Of a stretch of DNA of 64,000 nt, positions 39,421 through 48,535 are shown one piece after another. The DNA is from Lachnospiraceae bacterium. Its GTDB lineage: Bacteria; Bacillota; Clostridia; Lachnospirales; Lachnospiraceae. Made by a program: the position numbers and the translations under genes. Positions within the stretch are counted from its first letter, which is position 1. Each line of letters starts with the position of its first letter. The DNA lies in the NCBI GenBank assembly GCA_017546025.1, contig JAFYYS010000014.1, positions 62,001-126,000 of the forward strand. Direction: 5' to 3'. The notes beneath the pieces are model-generated. The model did no database searches, was not told the DNA's origin, and saw only the letters and a list, made by a program, of their open reading frames with translations.

Positions 39421-40368
39421 ATGTATCCACCGCTTATCATTCTTTCCGGGCCGACATCGGTCGGAAAGACAAGACTTTCGTTAAGACTTGCCGAAGCCGT
39501 CAACGGTGAAATCATCAGTGCGGACTCGATGCAGGTTTATAAGCGGATGAATATCGGAACCGCAAAGATTACGAAAGAAGAGATGGGCAGCATTCCGCAC
39601 CATCTGATTGACTGCCTGGAACCCGAAGAACCCTTCAACGTTTCTTTGTTTAAAGACCTTGCCGGGCAGGCGGTTAAAGGGATTCTTTCAAGAAATCACA
39701 TTCCGATTGTCGTCGGCGGTACGGGCTTTTATATTCAGGCGCTGTTAAAGGGTGTCACATTTTCCGAAGAGGAAGAGGACGGATACCGGGAAGAGTTGGA
39801 ACAAAAAGCGCAAAGTGAAGAAGGTGCTGAGGCCTTATTCGAGGAGCTTAAGCGGATTGATCCTGATTCGGCCGTAGCGATTCCGAAACAGAATCTGAAA
39901 AGAGTCATTCGGGCACTTTGCTTCTACCATTACCACGGCTATCCGATTTCGGAGCATAACCGGACCGAAAAGGAGAAGGAACCCGAATACAATTTTGCAT
40001 ATTTTGTATTGACGACGGACCGTGCTGCACTGTATCAGAATATCAACAAAAGAGTTGATCAGATGATGGATAGCGGGCTTTTGGAGGAAGTCAGGGGACT
40101 TCGCGAAAGCGGGCTTACCGCGACTGATGTTTCGATGCAGGGACTCGGCTATAAGCAGCTGATTGCATACCTTGACGGAGAATGTACGCTTGCGGAAGCC
40201 GCAGAGCGGATTAAAACGGAGACAAGACACTTCGCGAAACGGCAGTTGACCTGGTTCCGCCGCGAAAAGGACTGCATCTTTTTCGATAAAAGCAAGCAGA
40301 CTGAAGACGAAATACTTGCGGATATGATCCGAATCCTGAAGGAGAAACGGATTATCCCTTTGGAGTAA
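39421..40368 (+). CDS. miaA: tRNA dimethylallyltransferase MiaA
   Basis: MiaA transfers an isopentenyl group from DMAPP to N6 of A37 in tRNAs that read UNN codons. The P-loop ILSGPTSVGKTRLS near residues 5-18, the substrate motif ISADSMQVYKRMNIGTAK near 38 and VVGGTGFYIQALLKG near 97-111 are diagnostic. Length (315) is normal. It lies directly after mutL, an order conserved in many Firmicutes. Confidence 0.95.
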   Translation: MYPPLIILSGPTSVGKTRLSLRLAEAVNGEIISADSMQVYKRMNIGTAKITKEEMGSIPHHLIDCLEPEEPFNVSLFKDLAGQAVKGILSRNHIPIVVGGTGFYIQALLKGVTFSEEEEDGYREELEQKAQSEEGAEALFEELKRIDPDSAVAIPKQNLKRVIRALCFYHYHGYPISEHNRTEKEKEPEYNFAYFVLTTDRAALYQNINKRVDQMMDSGLLEEVRGLRESGLTATDVSMQGLGYKQLIAYLDGECTLAEAAERIKTETRHFAKRQLTWFRREKDCIFFDKSKQTEDEILADMIRILKEKRIIPLE

Positions 40369-40371
40369 ACA

Positions 40372-41646
40372 ATGAATGAAATGTATCAGCAGTTCGGAAT
40401 TTCGGATGCCGTTTTAAAATATGCCGAAAAGACCGAGCAGAATTTAAAGGAGCATTTTACGGCAATTGACGACAACGCGGAATACTGCCAGTTAAAGGTC
40501 ATTAAGGCCATGCAGTTACACAGAGTATCCGAAGGCTGTTTTGAAGGCTCCACCGGATACGGTTATAACGACCTCGGACGAGAGACCCTTGAGGCCGTTT
40601 ACGCTTCCGTATTTCACGCAGAGGACGCGCTTGTCCGTGCACAGATTACATGCGGTACCCACGCCCTTGCGCTTGCCATGGCTGCGAATTTACGCCCGGG
40701 AGACGAGATCCTAAGCCCGGTCGGCAAGCCCTATGATACGCTTGAATCCGTCATCGGCATTAAGGATGCCCCCGGTTCCTTAAAGGAATTCGGTATCACT
40801 TACCGGCAGGTGGATCTGAATCCGGACGGCAGCTTTGCATTTGACAGAATCCGCGAAGCGATCAACAGCAAAACGAAGCTTGTTGAAATTCAGCGGAGCA
40901 AAGGTTACGCAACAAGACCGACGCTTTCGGTGGAAAGAATAGGAGAGTTGATTTCGTTCATCCGCTCGATTAAGCCCGATGTCATCTGCATGGTCGACAA
41001 CTGCTACGGTGAGTTCACCGAGCCGATTGAACCGACCGATGTCGGCGCCGATTTGTGTGTCGGTTCGCTGATTAAAAACCCCGGCGGCGGTCTTGCCCCG
41101 TGCGGAGGCTATATCGTCGGCAAAAAGGAATACATTGAGCAGTGTGCATACCGTCTGACAAGTCCCGGTCTCGGAAAGGAAGTCGGTGCTTCCGTAGGAC
41201 TGAACCGGAATTTCTTCCAGGGTCTGTTCTTAGCACCTGTTGTAACTGCCGGCGCATTAAAGGGTGCCATTTATGCGGCTTCTCTTTATGAGGGACTCGG
41301 TTTTCCGGTTGTTCCGAACGGTACGGAGCCCCGTTACGACATCATCCAGGCTGTTACGCTCGGAAGCAGGGAAGGACTTCTTGCCTTTTGTAAGGGCATT
41401 CAGGCGGCTGCTCCGGTGGACAGTTATGTCACACCCGAGCCGTGGGATATGCCCGGTTATTCCGATCAGGTCATCATGGCGGCCGGTGCCTTCTATCAGG
41501 GCTCCTCAATTGAACTTTCGGCGGACGGACCTTTATGCGAGCCCTATAACGTATATTTCCAGGGCGGCCTGACCTGGTATCACGCCAAGCTCGGAATCCT
41601 GATGTCCCTGAACGAGATGCATAAGGCCGGGCTTATCAAACTGTAA
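40372..41646 (+). CDS. YnbB-type PLP-dependent protein (methionine gamma-lyase family / 'aluminium resistance')
   Basis: A 424-residue fold-type I PLP enzyme of the family labelled aluminium resistance protein or methionine gamma-lyase-like. Visible features are EGSTGYGYNDLGRETLE near residue 51, RAQITCGTHALALA near 88 and the presumed PLP-lysine region GSLIKNPGGGLAPCGGYIVG near 231-250. GLTWYHAKLGILMSL lies near the C-terminus. The true substrate is not established. Location beside miaA is common in Clostridia. The start ATG has GGAG about six bases upstream. Confidence 0.88.
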   Translation: MNEMYQQFGISDAVLKYAEKTEQNLKEHFTAIDDNAEYCQLKVIKAMQLHRVSEGCFEGSTGYGYNDLGRETLEAVYASVFHAEDALVRAQITCGTHALALAMAANLRPGDEILSPVGKPYDTLESVIGIKDAPGSLKEFGITYRQVDLNPDGSFAFDRIREAINSKTKLVEIQRSKGYATRPTLSVERIGELISFIRSIKPDVICMVDNCYGEFTEPIEPTDVGADLCVGSLIKNPGGGLAPCGGYIVGKKEYIEQCAYRLTSPGLGKEVGASVGLNRNFFQGLFLAPVVTAGALKGAIYAASLYEGLGFPVVPNGTEPRYDIIQAVTLGSREGLLAFCKGIQAAAPVDSYVTPEPWDMPGYSDQVIMAAGAFYQGSSIELSADGPLCEPYNVYFQGGLTWYHAKLGILMSLNEMHKAGLIKL

Positions 41647-41681
41647 GACACTCCCGCACAGAGCGCCCCCGGTGCCGATTC

Positions 41682-41710
41682 TGTACAAAAACGGAGAGTT
41701 GTGCTATAAT
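41682..41710 (+). promoter_or_regulatory. Promoter of the radC-mreB region
   Basis: TGTACA (41682-41687) and a perfect TATAAT (41705-41710), preceded by TGTGC, are 17 bases apart. Transcription would start near 41717, about 50 bases upstream of radC. It is the best candidate for driving radC and the rod-shape cluster. Confidence 0.65.
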
Positions 41711-41767
41711 ATTTGTTCGTGCAGTCAAAAGGTGCACATCCTTCCCGGAGAGAGGGAAAGGATTAAA

Positions 41768-42457
41768 ATGGAACACAGGAAAATGAAATCGCTTCCGGCC
41801 GGGGAATCCCCTGATGAAAAAGCCGGGCGTTACGGCATTTCGACCCTGTCAAATGCAGAGCTTTTGGCCGTAATCCTCCGAAGCGGGACAAAGGATGCTT
41901 CGGTTGTCCATACCTGCTACCGGTTACTTGAGCACATGCACGGTCTTTCGGGGCTTTTGAATCCCGAGAACCTGCAGAAATCGGACATTCCGGGCATCGG
42001 CAGGGTAAAGCTTTTACAACTTTCCGCCGTATCCGAACTTTCCAAGCGCCTTTCCGAAGAGCGTTCGGTTAACCGGTTAAACTGCAGTGATCCGGAAAGC
42101 GTTTACGCATACTATAAAGACCGGTTTCGTCATTTGCCTCAGGAAGAAGTAAGAATCCTTCTTCTGGACACACATTTGAAAAGAATTCGCGATATACTTG
42201 TTAACCGCGGGACCGTGAACCGTTCCCTGATTTCGCCGAAGGATATCTTCCGGACGGCTGTCACGGGCGGCGCTGCTGCATTTCTTTTAATGCATAACCA
42301 TCCAAGCGGTGACCCGCTTCCGAGTGATGACGATATCCGCATCACGAAACGGATTCGCGAACTCGGCGAGATGATGGAACTTCCGATGGTTGACCACATC
42401 ATCTTCGGAGAAGACCGGTATTACAGTTTTTCAGAGCAAGAAAATACTACCCTGTGA
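41768..42457 (+). CDS. radC: RadC-family JAB1/MPN protein
   Basis: A RadC-type protein of 229 residues. A helix-hairpin-helix region (SNAELLAVILRSGTK and IPGIGRVKLLQL) is followed by a JAMM-like metal site: HNHPSGDPLPSDDD near residue 177, with a conserved glutamate upstream in QEEVRILLLD. The historical DNA-repair function has been withdrawn; the real activity is uncertain. The ATG at 41768 has GGGAAAGG six bases upstream. A longer in-frame reading from further upstream would pass through the promoter and is rejected. It precedes mreB as in many Firmicutes. Confidence 0.92.
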   Translation: MEHRKMKSLPAGESPDEKAGRYGISTLSNAELLAVILRSGTKDASVVHTCYRLLEHMHGLSGLLNPENLQKSDIPGIGRVKLLQLSAVSELSKRLSEERSVNRLNCSDPESVYAYYKDRFRHLPQEEVRILLLDTHLKRIRDILVNRGTVNRSLISPKDIFRTAVTGGAAAFLLMHNHPSGDPLPSDDDIRITKRIRELGEMMELPMVDHIIFGEDRYYSFSEQENTTL

Positions 42458-42464
42458 GGTATCT

Positions 42465-43505
42465 ATGGCTTCTAAAACATTCGGAATCGACTTCGGGTCT
42501 GATTCCACGAAAATCTATCGAAAAGGCCAGGGCGTTGTTTATAACCAGAAAACTGCCATTGCCTATAAGGGCGGAAAGAAGATTCTTGCCATCGGTGACG
42601 AAGCTCACGAAATGATCGGTAAAACGCCGGATACCATTTTCGTCAAATGCCCGATCGCGCACGGTGTCATCGCAGGCTTTGCCGACATGCTTTCCCTGCT
42701 GAACTGCATGTTCCTCGATCTGAACCGCATCTTCGGTAAATTCCGCGGAGCCGAGTTCTATGTTGCCGTACCTTCGGATATCACGGAAGTCGAGAAGAAG
42801 GCCTTTTACGATCTGGTAGACGGCACAATTGTCCGTCCGAAGAAGATCCGCCTCGTTGAGAAGCCGATTGCGGATGCCATCGGTGCAGGCATTGACATCA
42901 TCCGTTCGCAGGGCACCTTAATCGTCAATATCGGAGCCGACACGACCGAGATTTCCGTCATCAGCTTAGGCGGCATCATGTTCAGCAAGCTGCTTCCGAT
43001 CGGCGGTAAAACCTTTAATGAAAACATCATTTCCTGCATCCGCAAGAAATATAACCTTTTGATCGGAGATAAGACTGCCGAGGTATTAAAGACCGACCTC
43101 GCAAACTTTTCCTCGAAGCGTGACGATGCGATGGCCGCCTTCGGCAGAGACCTCGTTACCGGACTTCCGAAGGACTGTGAGGTTACAACGGAGCTGGTTA
43201 ACGATGCCATCTTCGAACAGCTGCAGTCCGTATTTGAGAACATCCGCATCATTTTAGACCGGACGCCTCCGGAAATTGCCGCCGACATTTATCATAACGG
43301 CATTACCGTTACAGGCGGTTCTGCCAATCTGCCGGGGCTTCAGACACTGTTTGAAAACAACCTGAACAACAACAAAATCAATGTTTCCGAGTTCGGTGTC
43401 ATGACCGTTACCTCGGGCATTGCCAAGATCATTGAAGACCGTTATTACGACCGTTATGCGGTGAGTCTGAAGGAAGCTTTGGCCGAAGACAAATTCCCGC
43501 TTTGA
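42465..43505 (+). CDS. mreB: Rod-shape-determining protein MreB
   Basis: A bacterial actin homologue of 346 residues that forms membrane-bound filaments and orients the Rod elongation complex. The nucleotide-binding motifs are present: FGIDFGSDSTKIYRKG near residue 6, VNIGADTTEISVISLGG near 152, and TVTGGSANLPGLQTLFENN near 282. The ATG at 42465 has GTGAGG about six bases upstream and lies just after the radC stop. It heads the mreB-mreC-mreD-pbp2 group, which fits a rod-shaped cell. Confidence 0.93.
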   Translation: MASKTFGIDFGSDSTKIYRKGQGVVYNQKTAIAYKGGKKILAIGDEAHEMIGKTPDTIFVKCPIAHGVIAGFADMLSLLNCMFLDLNRIFGKFRGAEFYVAVPSDITEVEKKAFYDLVDGTIVRPKKIRLVEKPIADAIGAGIDIIRSQGTLIVNIGADTTEISVISLGGIMFSKLLPIGGKTFNENIISCIRKKYNLLIGDKTAEVLKTDLANFSSKRDDAMAAFGRDLVTGLPKDCEVTTELVNDAIFEQLQSVFENIRIILDRTPPEIAADIYHNGITVTGGSANLPGLQTLFENNLNNNKINVSEFGVMTVTSGIAKIIEDRYYDRYAVSLKEALAEDKFPL

Positions 43506-43532
43506 TTCACATTTTCCGTTAGGAGCTGACCA

Positions 43533-44396
43533 ATGAAGGAACGAAAGAAACCGAAATATGATATGGAACCTCGTTATGTTCTTCTGATCATGACGATGAT
43601 TTGCATATTTTTGATTTTCTTCTCGTATAAGTTTTCCACTCTGTTCGGTAATATCCGCACAAGCCTGAACTCAATGATCATTCCGATGCAAAAGGGCATC
43701 ACGACAATCGGCATGAGCATCAACAACACGATTGACCGGTTTGAGGAGGCTGACAAGCTTCAGGATGAAATTGCCGCACTCAAAGCCGAGAACGAACGGA
43801 TCACGCGCGAAAAGGAGAGGATGGAACAGTCCCTCTATGAGCTGGAGCGTTACAAACAGCTTTTCGCACTGTCCGACAACTACAAAACCTATCCGACCGT
43901 AGGAGCCAATATCATCGCGAAGGACACAAGCGGTTACTACGCGCGATTCACCCTTGACAAAGGATACAAGGACGGCATAGCGGTCGATATGAACGTTCTG
44001 GCGGATTCAGGACTTGTCGGCATCATCACTGAGGTCGGCCCGCATTATTCCGTTGTCCGTTCCATCATTGATGACAACAACTATGTCAGCGCCATCGTCA
44101 CAAAGACTGAGGATAACTGTATTGTCTGCGGCAACCTTGAGCTTTTGAGCATCGGTTATATCGAAATCCGCGACCTTTCGCTCAACACCGAGGCGCGAAA
44201 CAATTATAAAGTTTATACTTCACCGTTAAGTGACAAATATCTCCCTGACATCCTCATCGGATACATTTCCAATATCCAGAATGAGAACGACGGTTTGACG
44301 AAGACCGGTTATCTGACGCCGGTTGTCGACTTTGAGCACTTAACGACAGTATTGATTGTAACACAGCTGAAAGAGGACATGCGGGAAGCCGAATGA
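43533..44396 (+). CDS. mreC: Rod-shape-determining protein MreC
   Basis: MreC is a bitopic membrane protein that links MreB filaments to PBP2 and activates the elongation machinery outside the membrane. The 287-residue product has one helix at about 10-30. A coiled coil follows at about 65-105 (DEIAALKAENERITREKERM) and then the paired beta-barrel domain, with GANIIAKDTSGYYARFTLDKG near 125 (core KDTSGYY) and GLVGIITEVGPHYSVVRSI near 160. The AGGAG before the ATG is strong. Confidence 0.92.
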   Translation: MKERKKPKYDMEPRYVLLIMTMICIFLIFFSYKFSTLFGNIRTSLNSMIIPMQKGITTIGMSINNTIDRFEEADKLQDEIAALKAENERITREKERMEQSLYELERYKQLFALSDNYKTYPTVGANIIAKDTSGYYARFTLDKGYKDGIAVDMNVLADSGLVGIITEVGPHYSVVRSIIDDNNYVSAIVTKTEDNCIVCGNLELLSIGYIEIRDLSLNTEARNNYKVYTSPLSDKYLPDILIGYISNIQNENDGLTKTGYLTPVVDFEHLTTVLIVTQLKEDMREAE

Positions 44397-44414
44397 TCCG
44401 GAGGACTTTAGGTT

Positions 44415-44939
44415 ATGGTAATTGTACTTGTTTATGCGGTTGAGATTCTTCTCGCCGTACTCTTGAAAAGCTCGGTGTTTATTCACTTCTCGTTCGGGAC
44501 GGGTATCGTTCCGGACCTTTTGGTGATGGTTGTTGTAGCCGCGGCTTATCAGATGGGCAAGACAAAGGGCATGTTTGTCGGCTTTTTTGCCGGACTGATG
44601 CTCGATATCACAACCGGCGGTCTTTTGGGCGTTTATGCGCTGTTTTACATGTTCATCGGCTATCTGAACGGCTTCATGGCGGAATTCTACGTACAGAACG
44701 ACGTTCTGCTCCCGGTTGTCATGGCTGCCGGTTCGGAGTTTATTTTCATGTTCCTGACGTATGTCTTTTTGGTGCTTACAAAGGGACGCCTTCACATCGG
44801 TTCGTATGCCGTTCATCAGATGATTCCCGCTGCCTTATATACAGCGGTCGTATTTGTCATCGTTTACAGGCTGTTGGATCTCATATACTGGAAGATTACA
44901 AAACCGACGTTTACCGACTATTCCAAGGTGGAATCATAA
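44415..44939 (+). CDS. mreD: Rod-shape-determining protein MreD
   Basis: A 174-residue polytopic membrane protein with about five to six helices, in the position and size expected for MreD. The GFFAGLMLDITTGGLLGVYAL stretch near residue 56 (core GLMLDITTG) is the family hallmark. It works with MreC in the elongasome. The stop codon is immediately followed by the ATG of the PBP2 gene, so translation is coupled. Confidence 0.9.
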   Translation: MVIVLVYAVEILLAVLLKSSVFIHFSFGTGIVPDLLVMVVVAAAYQMGKTKGMFVGFFAGLMLDITTGGLLGVYALFYMFIGYLNGFMAEFYVQNDVLLPVVMAAGSEFIFMFLTYVFLVLTKGRLHIGSYAVHQMIPAALYTAVVFVIVYRLLDLIYWKITKPTFTDYSKVES

Positions 44940-47798
44940 ATGCAACAGACCATTGTTGAAAAACTGAAAGAGCTGTTCAGGAACCGCCTCGTACCGGTGG
45001 GTCTTGTTTTGTTTATCGCTTTTTTGATCATGATCGTTCACATTTTCCGGATGCAGATGGTAGAGCCGGAGAAGACGAAGATTACGCGTGATGAAAAATC
45101 TTACACGAAAACCGTTTCGCTCCCCTCGACGAGAGGTAACATTTATGATCGGAACGGGAATCTTTTGGCGTACAATGAATTGCAGTTCAATCTCGACATG
45201 TTCAACTCCGCGGAGCTGACGAACAACGAGCAGATGAACACCGCCATCTACGAACTTATTCTGATTCTTCGGAAATTCAATTACAAAAGAGAATTCAGCT
45301 TCCCGATTGTCATGGACGAGGACGGGGCTTTGCGGTTTACGGTTACGGGCTCGAGCCTTGACCGTTTCAAAAAGAACGCCTTCGGTTTGAGAAGTGTTTC
45401 CGAGCTTACGGAAGAGCACCGCGCCGCTACTGCGGAAGATGTATATAATTTCATGCGTTTCGGAAGCAATACGTCGAGAATGTTCCAGATTGACAAAAAG
45501 TACAGCAAAGAAGATGCTCTGGAAATCATGGCGTACCGCTATCAGTTCTTCACGATGTACCCGAGCTATTCGTCCTTCCGCGTTGTCAGCAACATCAGCG
45601 ACGAAGCGCGTATCATTTTCTACGAGAATACATCCACGATTCCGGGACTTGAGATTACGAAGTCCTGGCACCGTGTGTATCTGGATGCCGAATACTTCGC
45701 TCACATTGTCGGTTATGTAGGCAAAGCCAATGCAGAAGAGTTGGAACAGTTAAAGGAAGCCGGAACCGGAACCCGTTATAACGAGAACAGCATCGTCGGT
45801 AAGGCCGGAATTGAAAAGTCCTGTGAGACTTATCTGACCGGTGCGGACGGCACTGCCACGATTCTGATCAACGACCGCGGACAGGTGCGAACGAAGACGA
45901 TTACGAAAGAACCGACACGGGGTAACGATATCTATCTGACCATTGACCGTGATCAGCAAATCTGCTGTTACTACATCATCGAGCGGCATGTCGCAGGTAT
46001 TCTGTTGTCCGCCATCGTAGACAAGATGGATTACGGTTCAAAGGGTGAGGACGCGACGGAGATTACGATCCCCATCTTTGACGTTTACTATGCCCTTTTC
46101 AATAACCATATCATCGATACGGAGCATTTCTCCGCACCGGACGCTTCACGGCTCGAACGGGACATGTATGCCCTTTTTGAGCGAAATGAGAGCTACATAT
46201 GGGAGAACTATCAGAAGAATCTGAAGGCGGACTGTACGTTATGCGGCAAAGATCTGACGCAGATGATTCAGGAATATCTTGATTTCTTATACACGAAAAT
46301 CGGCAGCTCCGGCTGGGGCCTTGTCAACAATTCCGCAATCAACGTAAGAGATCCCGAATATGTCAGCTATACAAACCATGAGACCAGTCTGGCGCATTTT
46401 CTGCAGTATGCGATTACGCAGGGCTGGGTCAATCTGGACCGCCTGAACATCGGCTCCGAGTATTATGACACGAATGAGCTTTACGGCTTTATGACCGAAT
46501 ACATCTTTGCACATCTTCGGGACGATGCCGATTATAAGAGTAAGATTTACCGGACGCTGATTTACGATTACGTCATCAAAATCCGTGATATCGCCATTCT
46601 TTTGTATGACCAGGGTGTATTGGAGCCCGACCCCGATTCGTATGAGCAGCTGCAGAACTACACCTTGGATGCGTATGAATTCATGCTGCATAAGATCCGT
46701 ACGCTTGAAATCACGCCTGCCATGCTTGCACTTGAACCGTGCAGCGGCACGATTATCATCACGGACCCGAACAACGGCACCGTCAGCTGCATGGCTTCGT
46801 ATCCGAGCTACGACAACAATTACCTGACCAACCAGGTTAATATGGGCTATTACAATAAGCTGCTTGCGGACAAATCCTATCCGCTTGTATTCCGCGCGAC
46901 CTCGAGTAAGACGACAACCGGTTCCACATTTAAACCGCTTTCGTCCATCATGGGTCTGATGGAAGGCGCCATTACGGTTGACGAGGAAATTGAAGACAAG
47001 GGTAAATTCCTCGAAGTCGATCCTTCTCCGCGATGCTGGGCATACCCGAACCGGCATGGCGAACTGAATGTTTCTGAGGCAATCCAGTACTCCTGTAACT
47101 ATTTCTTCTTCACGGTCGGTTACCGTCTGTCAATCAACCAAAGAGGAGAGTATGTCGACGCGCTGGGCATCAAGACCATTCAGAAGTACGCGAAGCTGTT
47201 CGGACTCGGTGACAAATCCGGCGTTGAGCTTTCCGAAGCGACACCGATCATTTCTTCACGAGATGCCGTCCGTACCGCAATCGGATACTATCACAGCTTT
47301 GCTCCGATTCAGATTGCGCGTTACATCACAACCGTTGTCAACGAGGGCACCTGCTACGATTTGACGCTTTTAAGTAAGGTTGTCGGACCGACCGGTGAAA
47401 CACTTTTGAGTAACGTGGCCAATGTGCATTCCAGGCTTGATAACGTTCCGAAGGATTACTGGAACGCCGTGAAGAACGGTATGTATTACGTTGTATACGG
47501 CAAGGATTCCGGCATCCGCAAATACTATTCGAATTTGGACATCAAGGTGGCCGGAAAGACCGGTACGGCGCAGGTCAGCCTGAATCATCCGAACAACGCG
47601 CTGTTCCTTTCGTATGCGCCTTATGAAAAACCGGAAATCTGTGTAACCGTCGTTATCCCGAACGGATATGCATCCCAGCATGCCGCTGTTGTTGCGCGTG
47701 AGGTTTACGGCTATTACTTCATGGATGATAACCACGAAGCCTTGTTAACCGGTAACGTTTTCGCCGCCAACATTTCCCATGTAGGATACACCGACTAA
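44940..47798 (+). CDS. Class B penicillin-binding protein 2 with a large insertion
   Basis: A 952-residue transpeptidase of the MrdA/PBP2 kind that crosslinks peptidoglycan for elongation. One membrane helix lies at about 20-40, and the PBP-dimer domain at about 60-290 (STRGNIYDRNGNLLAYNE near 63). The catalytic motifs are S662 in TGSTFKP, SCN in IQYSCNYFF near 718, and KTG in VAGKTGTAQVS near 867. Between LTIDRDQQ (near 330) and SGTIIITDPNNG (near 601) lies an extra stretch of about 245 residues, rich in aromatic and acidic residues, that typical PBP2 proteins of about 600-700 residues lack. It forms part of the mreBCD transcript with rodA downstream. Confidence 0.92.
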   Translation: MQQTIVEKLKELFRNRLVPVGLVLFIAFLIMIVHIFRMQMVEPEKTKITRDEKSYTKTVSLPSTRGNIYDRNGNLLAYNELQFNLDMFNSAELTNNEQMNTAIYELILILRKFNYKREFSFPIVMDEDGALRFTVTGSSLDRFKKNAFGLRSVSELTEEHRAATAEDVYNFMRFGSNTSRMFQIDKKYSKEDALEIMAYRYQFFTMYPSYSSFRVVSNISDEARIIFYENTSTIPGLEITKSWHRVYLDAEYFAHIVGYVGKANAEELEQLKEAGTGTRYNENSIVGKAGIEKSCETYLTGADGTATILINDRGQVRTKTITKEPTRGNDIYLTIDRDQQICCYYIIERHVAGILLSAIVDKMDYGSKGEDATEITIPIFDVYYALFNNHIIDTEHFSAPDASRLERDMYALFERNESYIWENYQKNLKADCTLCGKDLTQMIQEYLDFLYTKIGSSGWGLVNNSAINVRDPEYVSYTNHETSLAHFLQYAITQGWVNLDRLNIGSEYYDTNELYGFMTEYIFAHLRDDADYKSKIYRTLIYDYVIKIRDIAILLYDQGVLEPDPDSYEQLQNYTLDAYEFMLHKIRTLEITPAMLALEPCSGTIIITDPNNGTVSCMASYPSYDNNYLTNQVNMGYYNKLLADKSYPLVFRATSSKTTTGSTFKPLSSIMGLMEGAITVDEEIEDKGKFLEVDPSPRCWAYPNRHGELNVSEAIQYSCNYFFFTVGYRLSINQRGEYVDALGIKTIQKYAKLFGLGDKSGVELSEATPIISSRDAVRTAIGYYHSFAPIQIARYITTVVNEGTCYDLTLLSKVVGPTGETLLSNVANVHSRLDNVPKDYWNAVKNGMYYVVYGKDSGIRKYYSNLDIKVAGKTGTAQVSLNHPNNALFLSYAPYEKPEICVTVVIPNGYASQHAAVVAREVYGYYFMDDNHEALLTGNVFAANISHVGYTD

Positions 47799-47807
47799 GG
47801 AGCAGCC

Positions 47808-48527
47808 ATGGACAACAACGTAATCATCAAAGGTTATAAGGACGGAATCTTACTAGTACTGAACCCGGATGTAACTTTCGAGGAAATCATCAAAAGCCTG
47901 ACGGAGCGCATCAGACATTCCGCCAAGTTTCTGGGAAATGCGACAATGTCCTTAAAGTTCGAGGGACGGGAACTTGATACCGACGAGCAGAAAGAGATTC
48001 TCCGTGTCATTTCCGAGAATTCCGACCTCGAAATCATCTGCGTCATCGACGGCAACGAGACGAACGAGGAGATTCTCCGCCAGACGATGAACCAGGTCAT
48101 CGGAAGCCTCTCGACAAGAACTGCGCAGTTCTATCAGGGCGTTGTCCGCTCCGGCAGAAGACTGGAAACCGAAAACTCCATCATCATTGTCGGTAACGTT
48201 GAAAAGGGGGCCGAAATCGTCAGCGGCGGCAGCATCATCGTCATCGGAGCTTTGCTCGGTTCCGCTGTGGCCGGTACCAATTCCAACCGGGAAGCGTTCG
48301 TATTTGCCGCACAGATGAAGCCTGAAAAACTTGCCATCGGCCGTTTCGAATATGAGAAGCCCGTGCTGACGGAAAAGGAGACGAAAAAGGAGAATAAACT
48401 GCTTCGGAAGATGAATCTGCTCAATTGCAGCATGATTGCGGAGATTGTTGACGAAGTGGTCAGATTGCGCCCCGTAACGGAGGATACGTTCGGTGCGGAC
48501 GAAGATTTGTATGAACTCATTGATTGA
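47808..48527 (+). CDS. minC: MinC-like septum-site protein without MinD/MinE partners
   Basis: A 239-residue protein with MinC architecture. An N-terminal domain (about 1-100) is followed by the right-handed beta-helix C domain (about 105-185), where GNVEKGAEIVSGGSIIVIG and GSAVAGTNSNREAFVFAAQ are typical. MinC blocks FtsZ polymerisation away from midcell when MinD recruits it to the membrane. Here the MinD-binding RSGQ motif reads RSGR (114-117), and the usual GD pair before the helix reads EN. A charged C-terminal extension of about 50 residues (TEKETKKENKLLRK) follows. In related Clostridia minD and minE lie between minC and rodA; both are missing here. Confidence 0.85.
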   Translation: MDNNVIIKGYKDGILLVLNPDVTFEEIIKSLTERIRHSAKFLGNATMSLKFEGRELDTDEQKEILRVISENSDLEIICVIDGNETNEEILRQTMNQVIGSLSTRTAQFYQGVVRSGRRLETENSIIIVGNVEKGAEIVSGGSIIVIGALLGSAVAGTNSNREAFVFAAQMKPEKLAIGRFEYEKPVLTEKETKKENKLLRKMNLLNCSMIAEIVDEVVRLRPVTEDTFGADEDLYELID

Positions 48528-48535
48528 GGAGTAAT

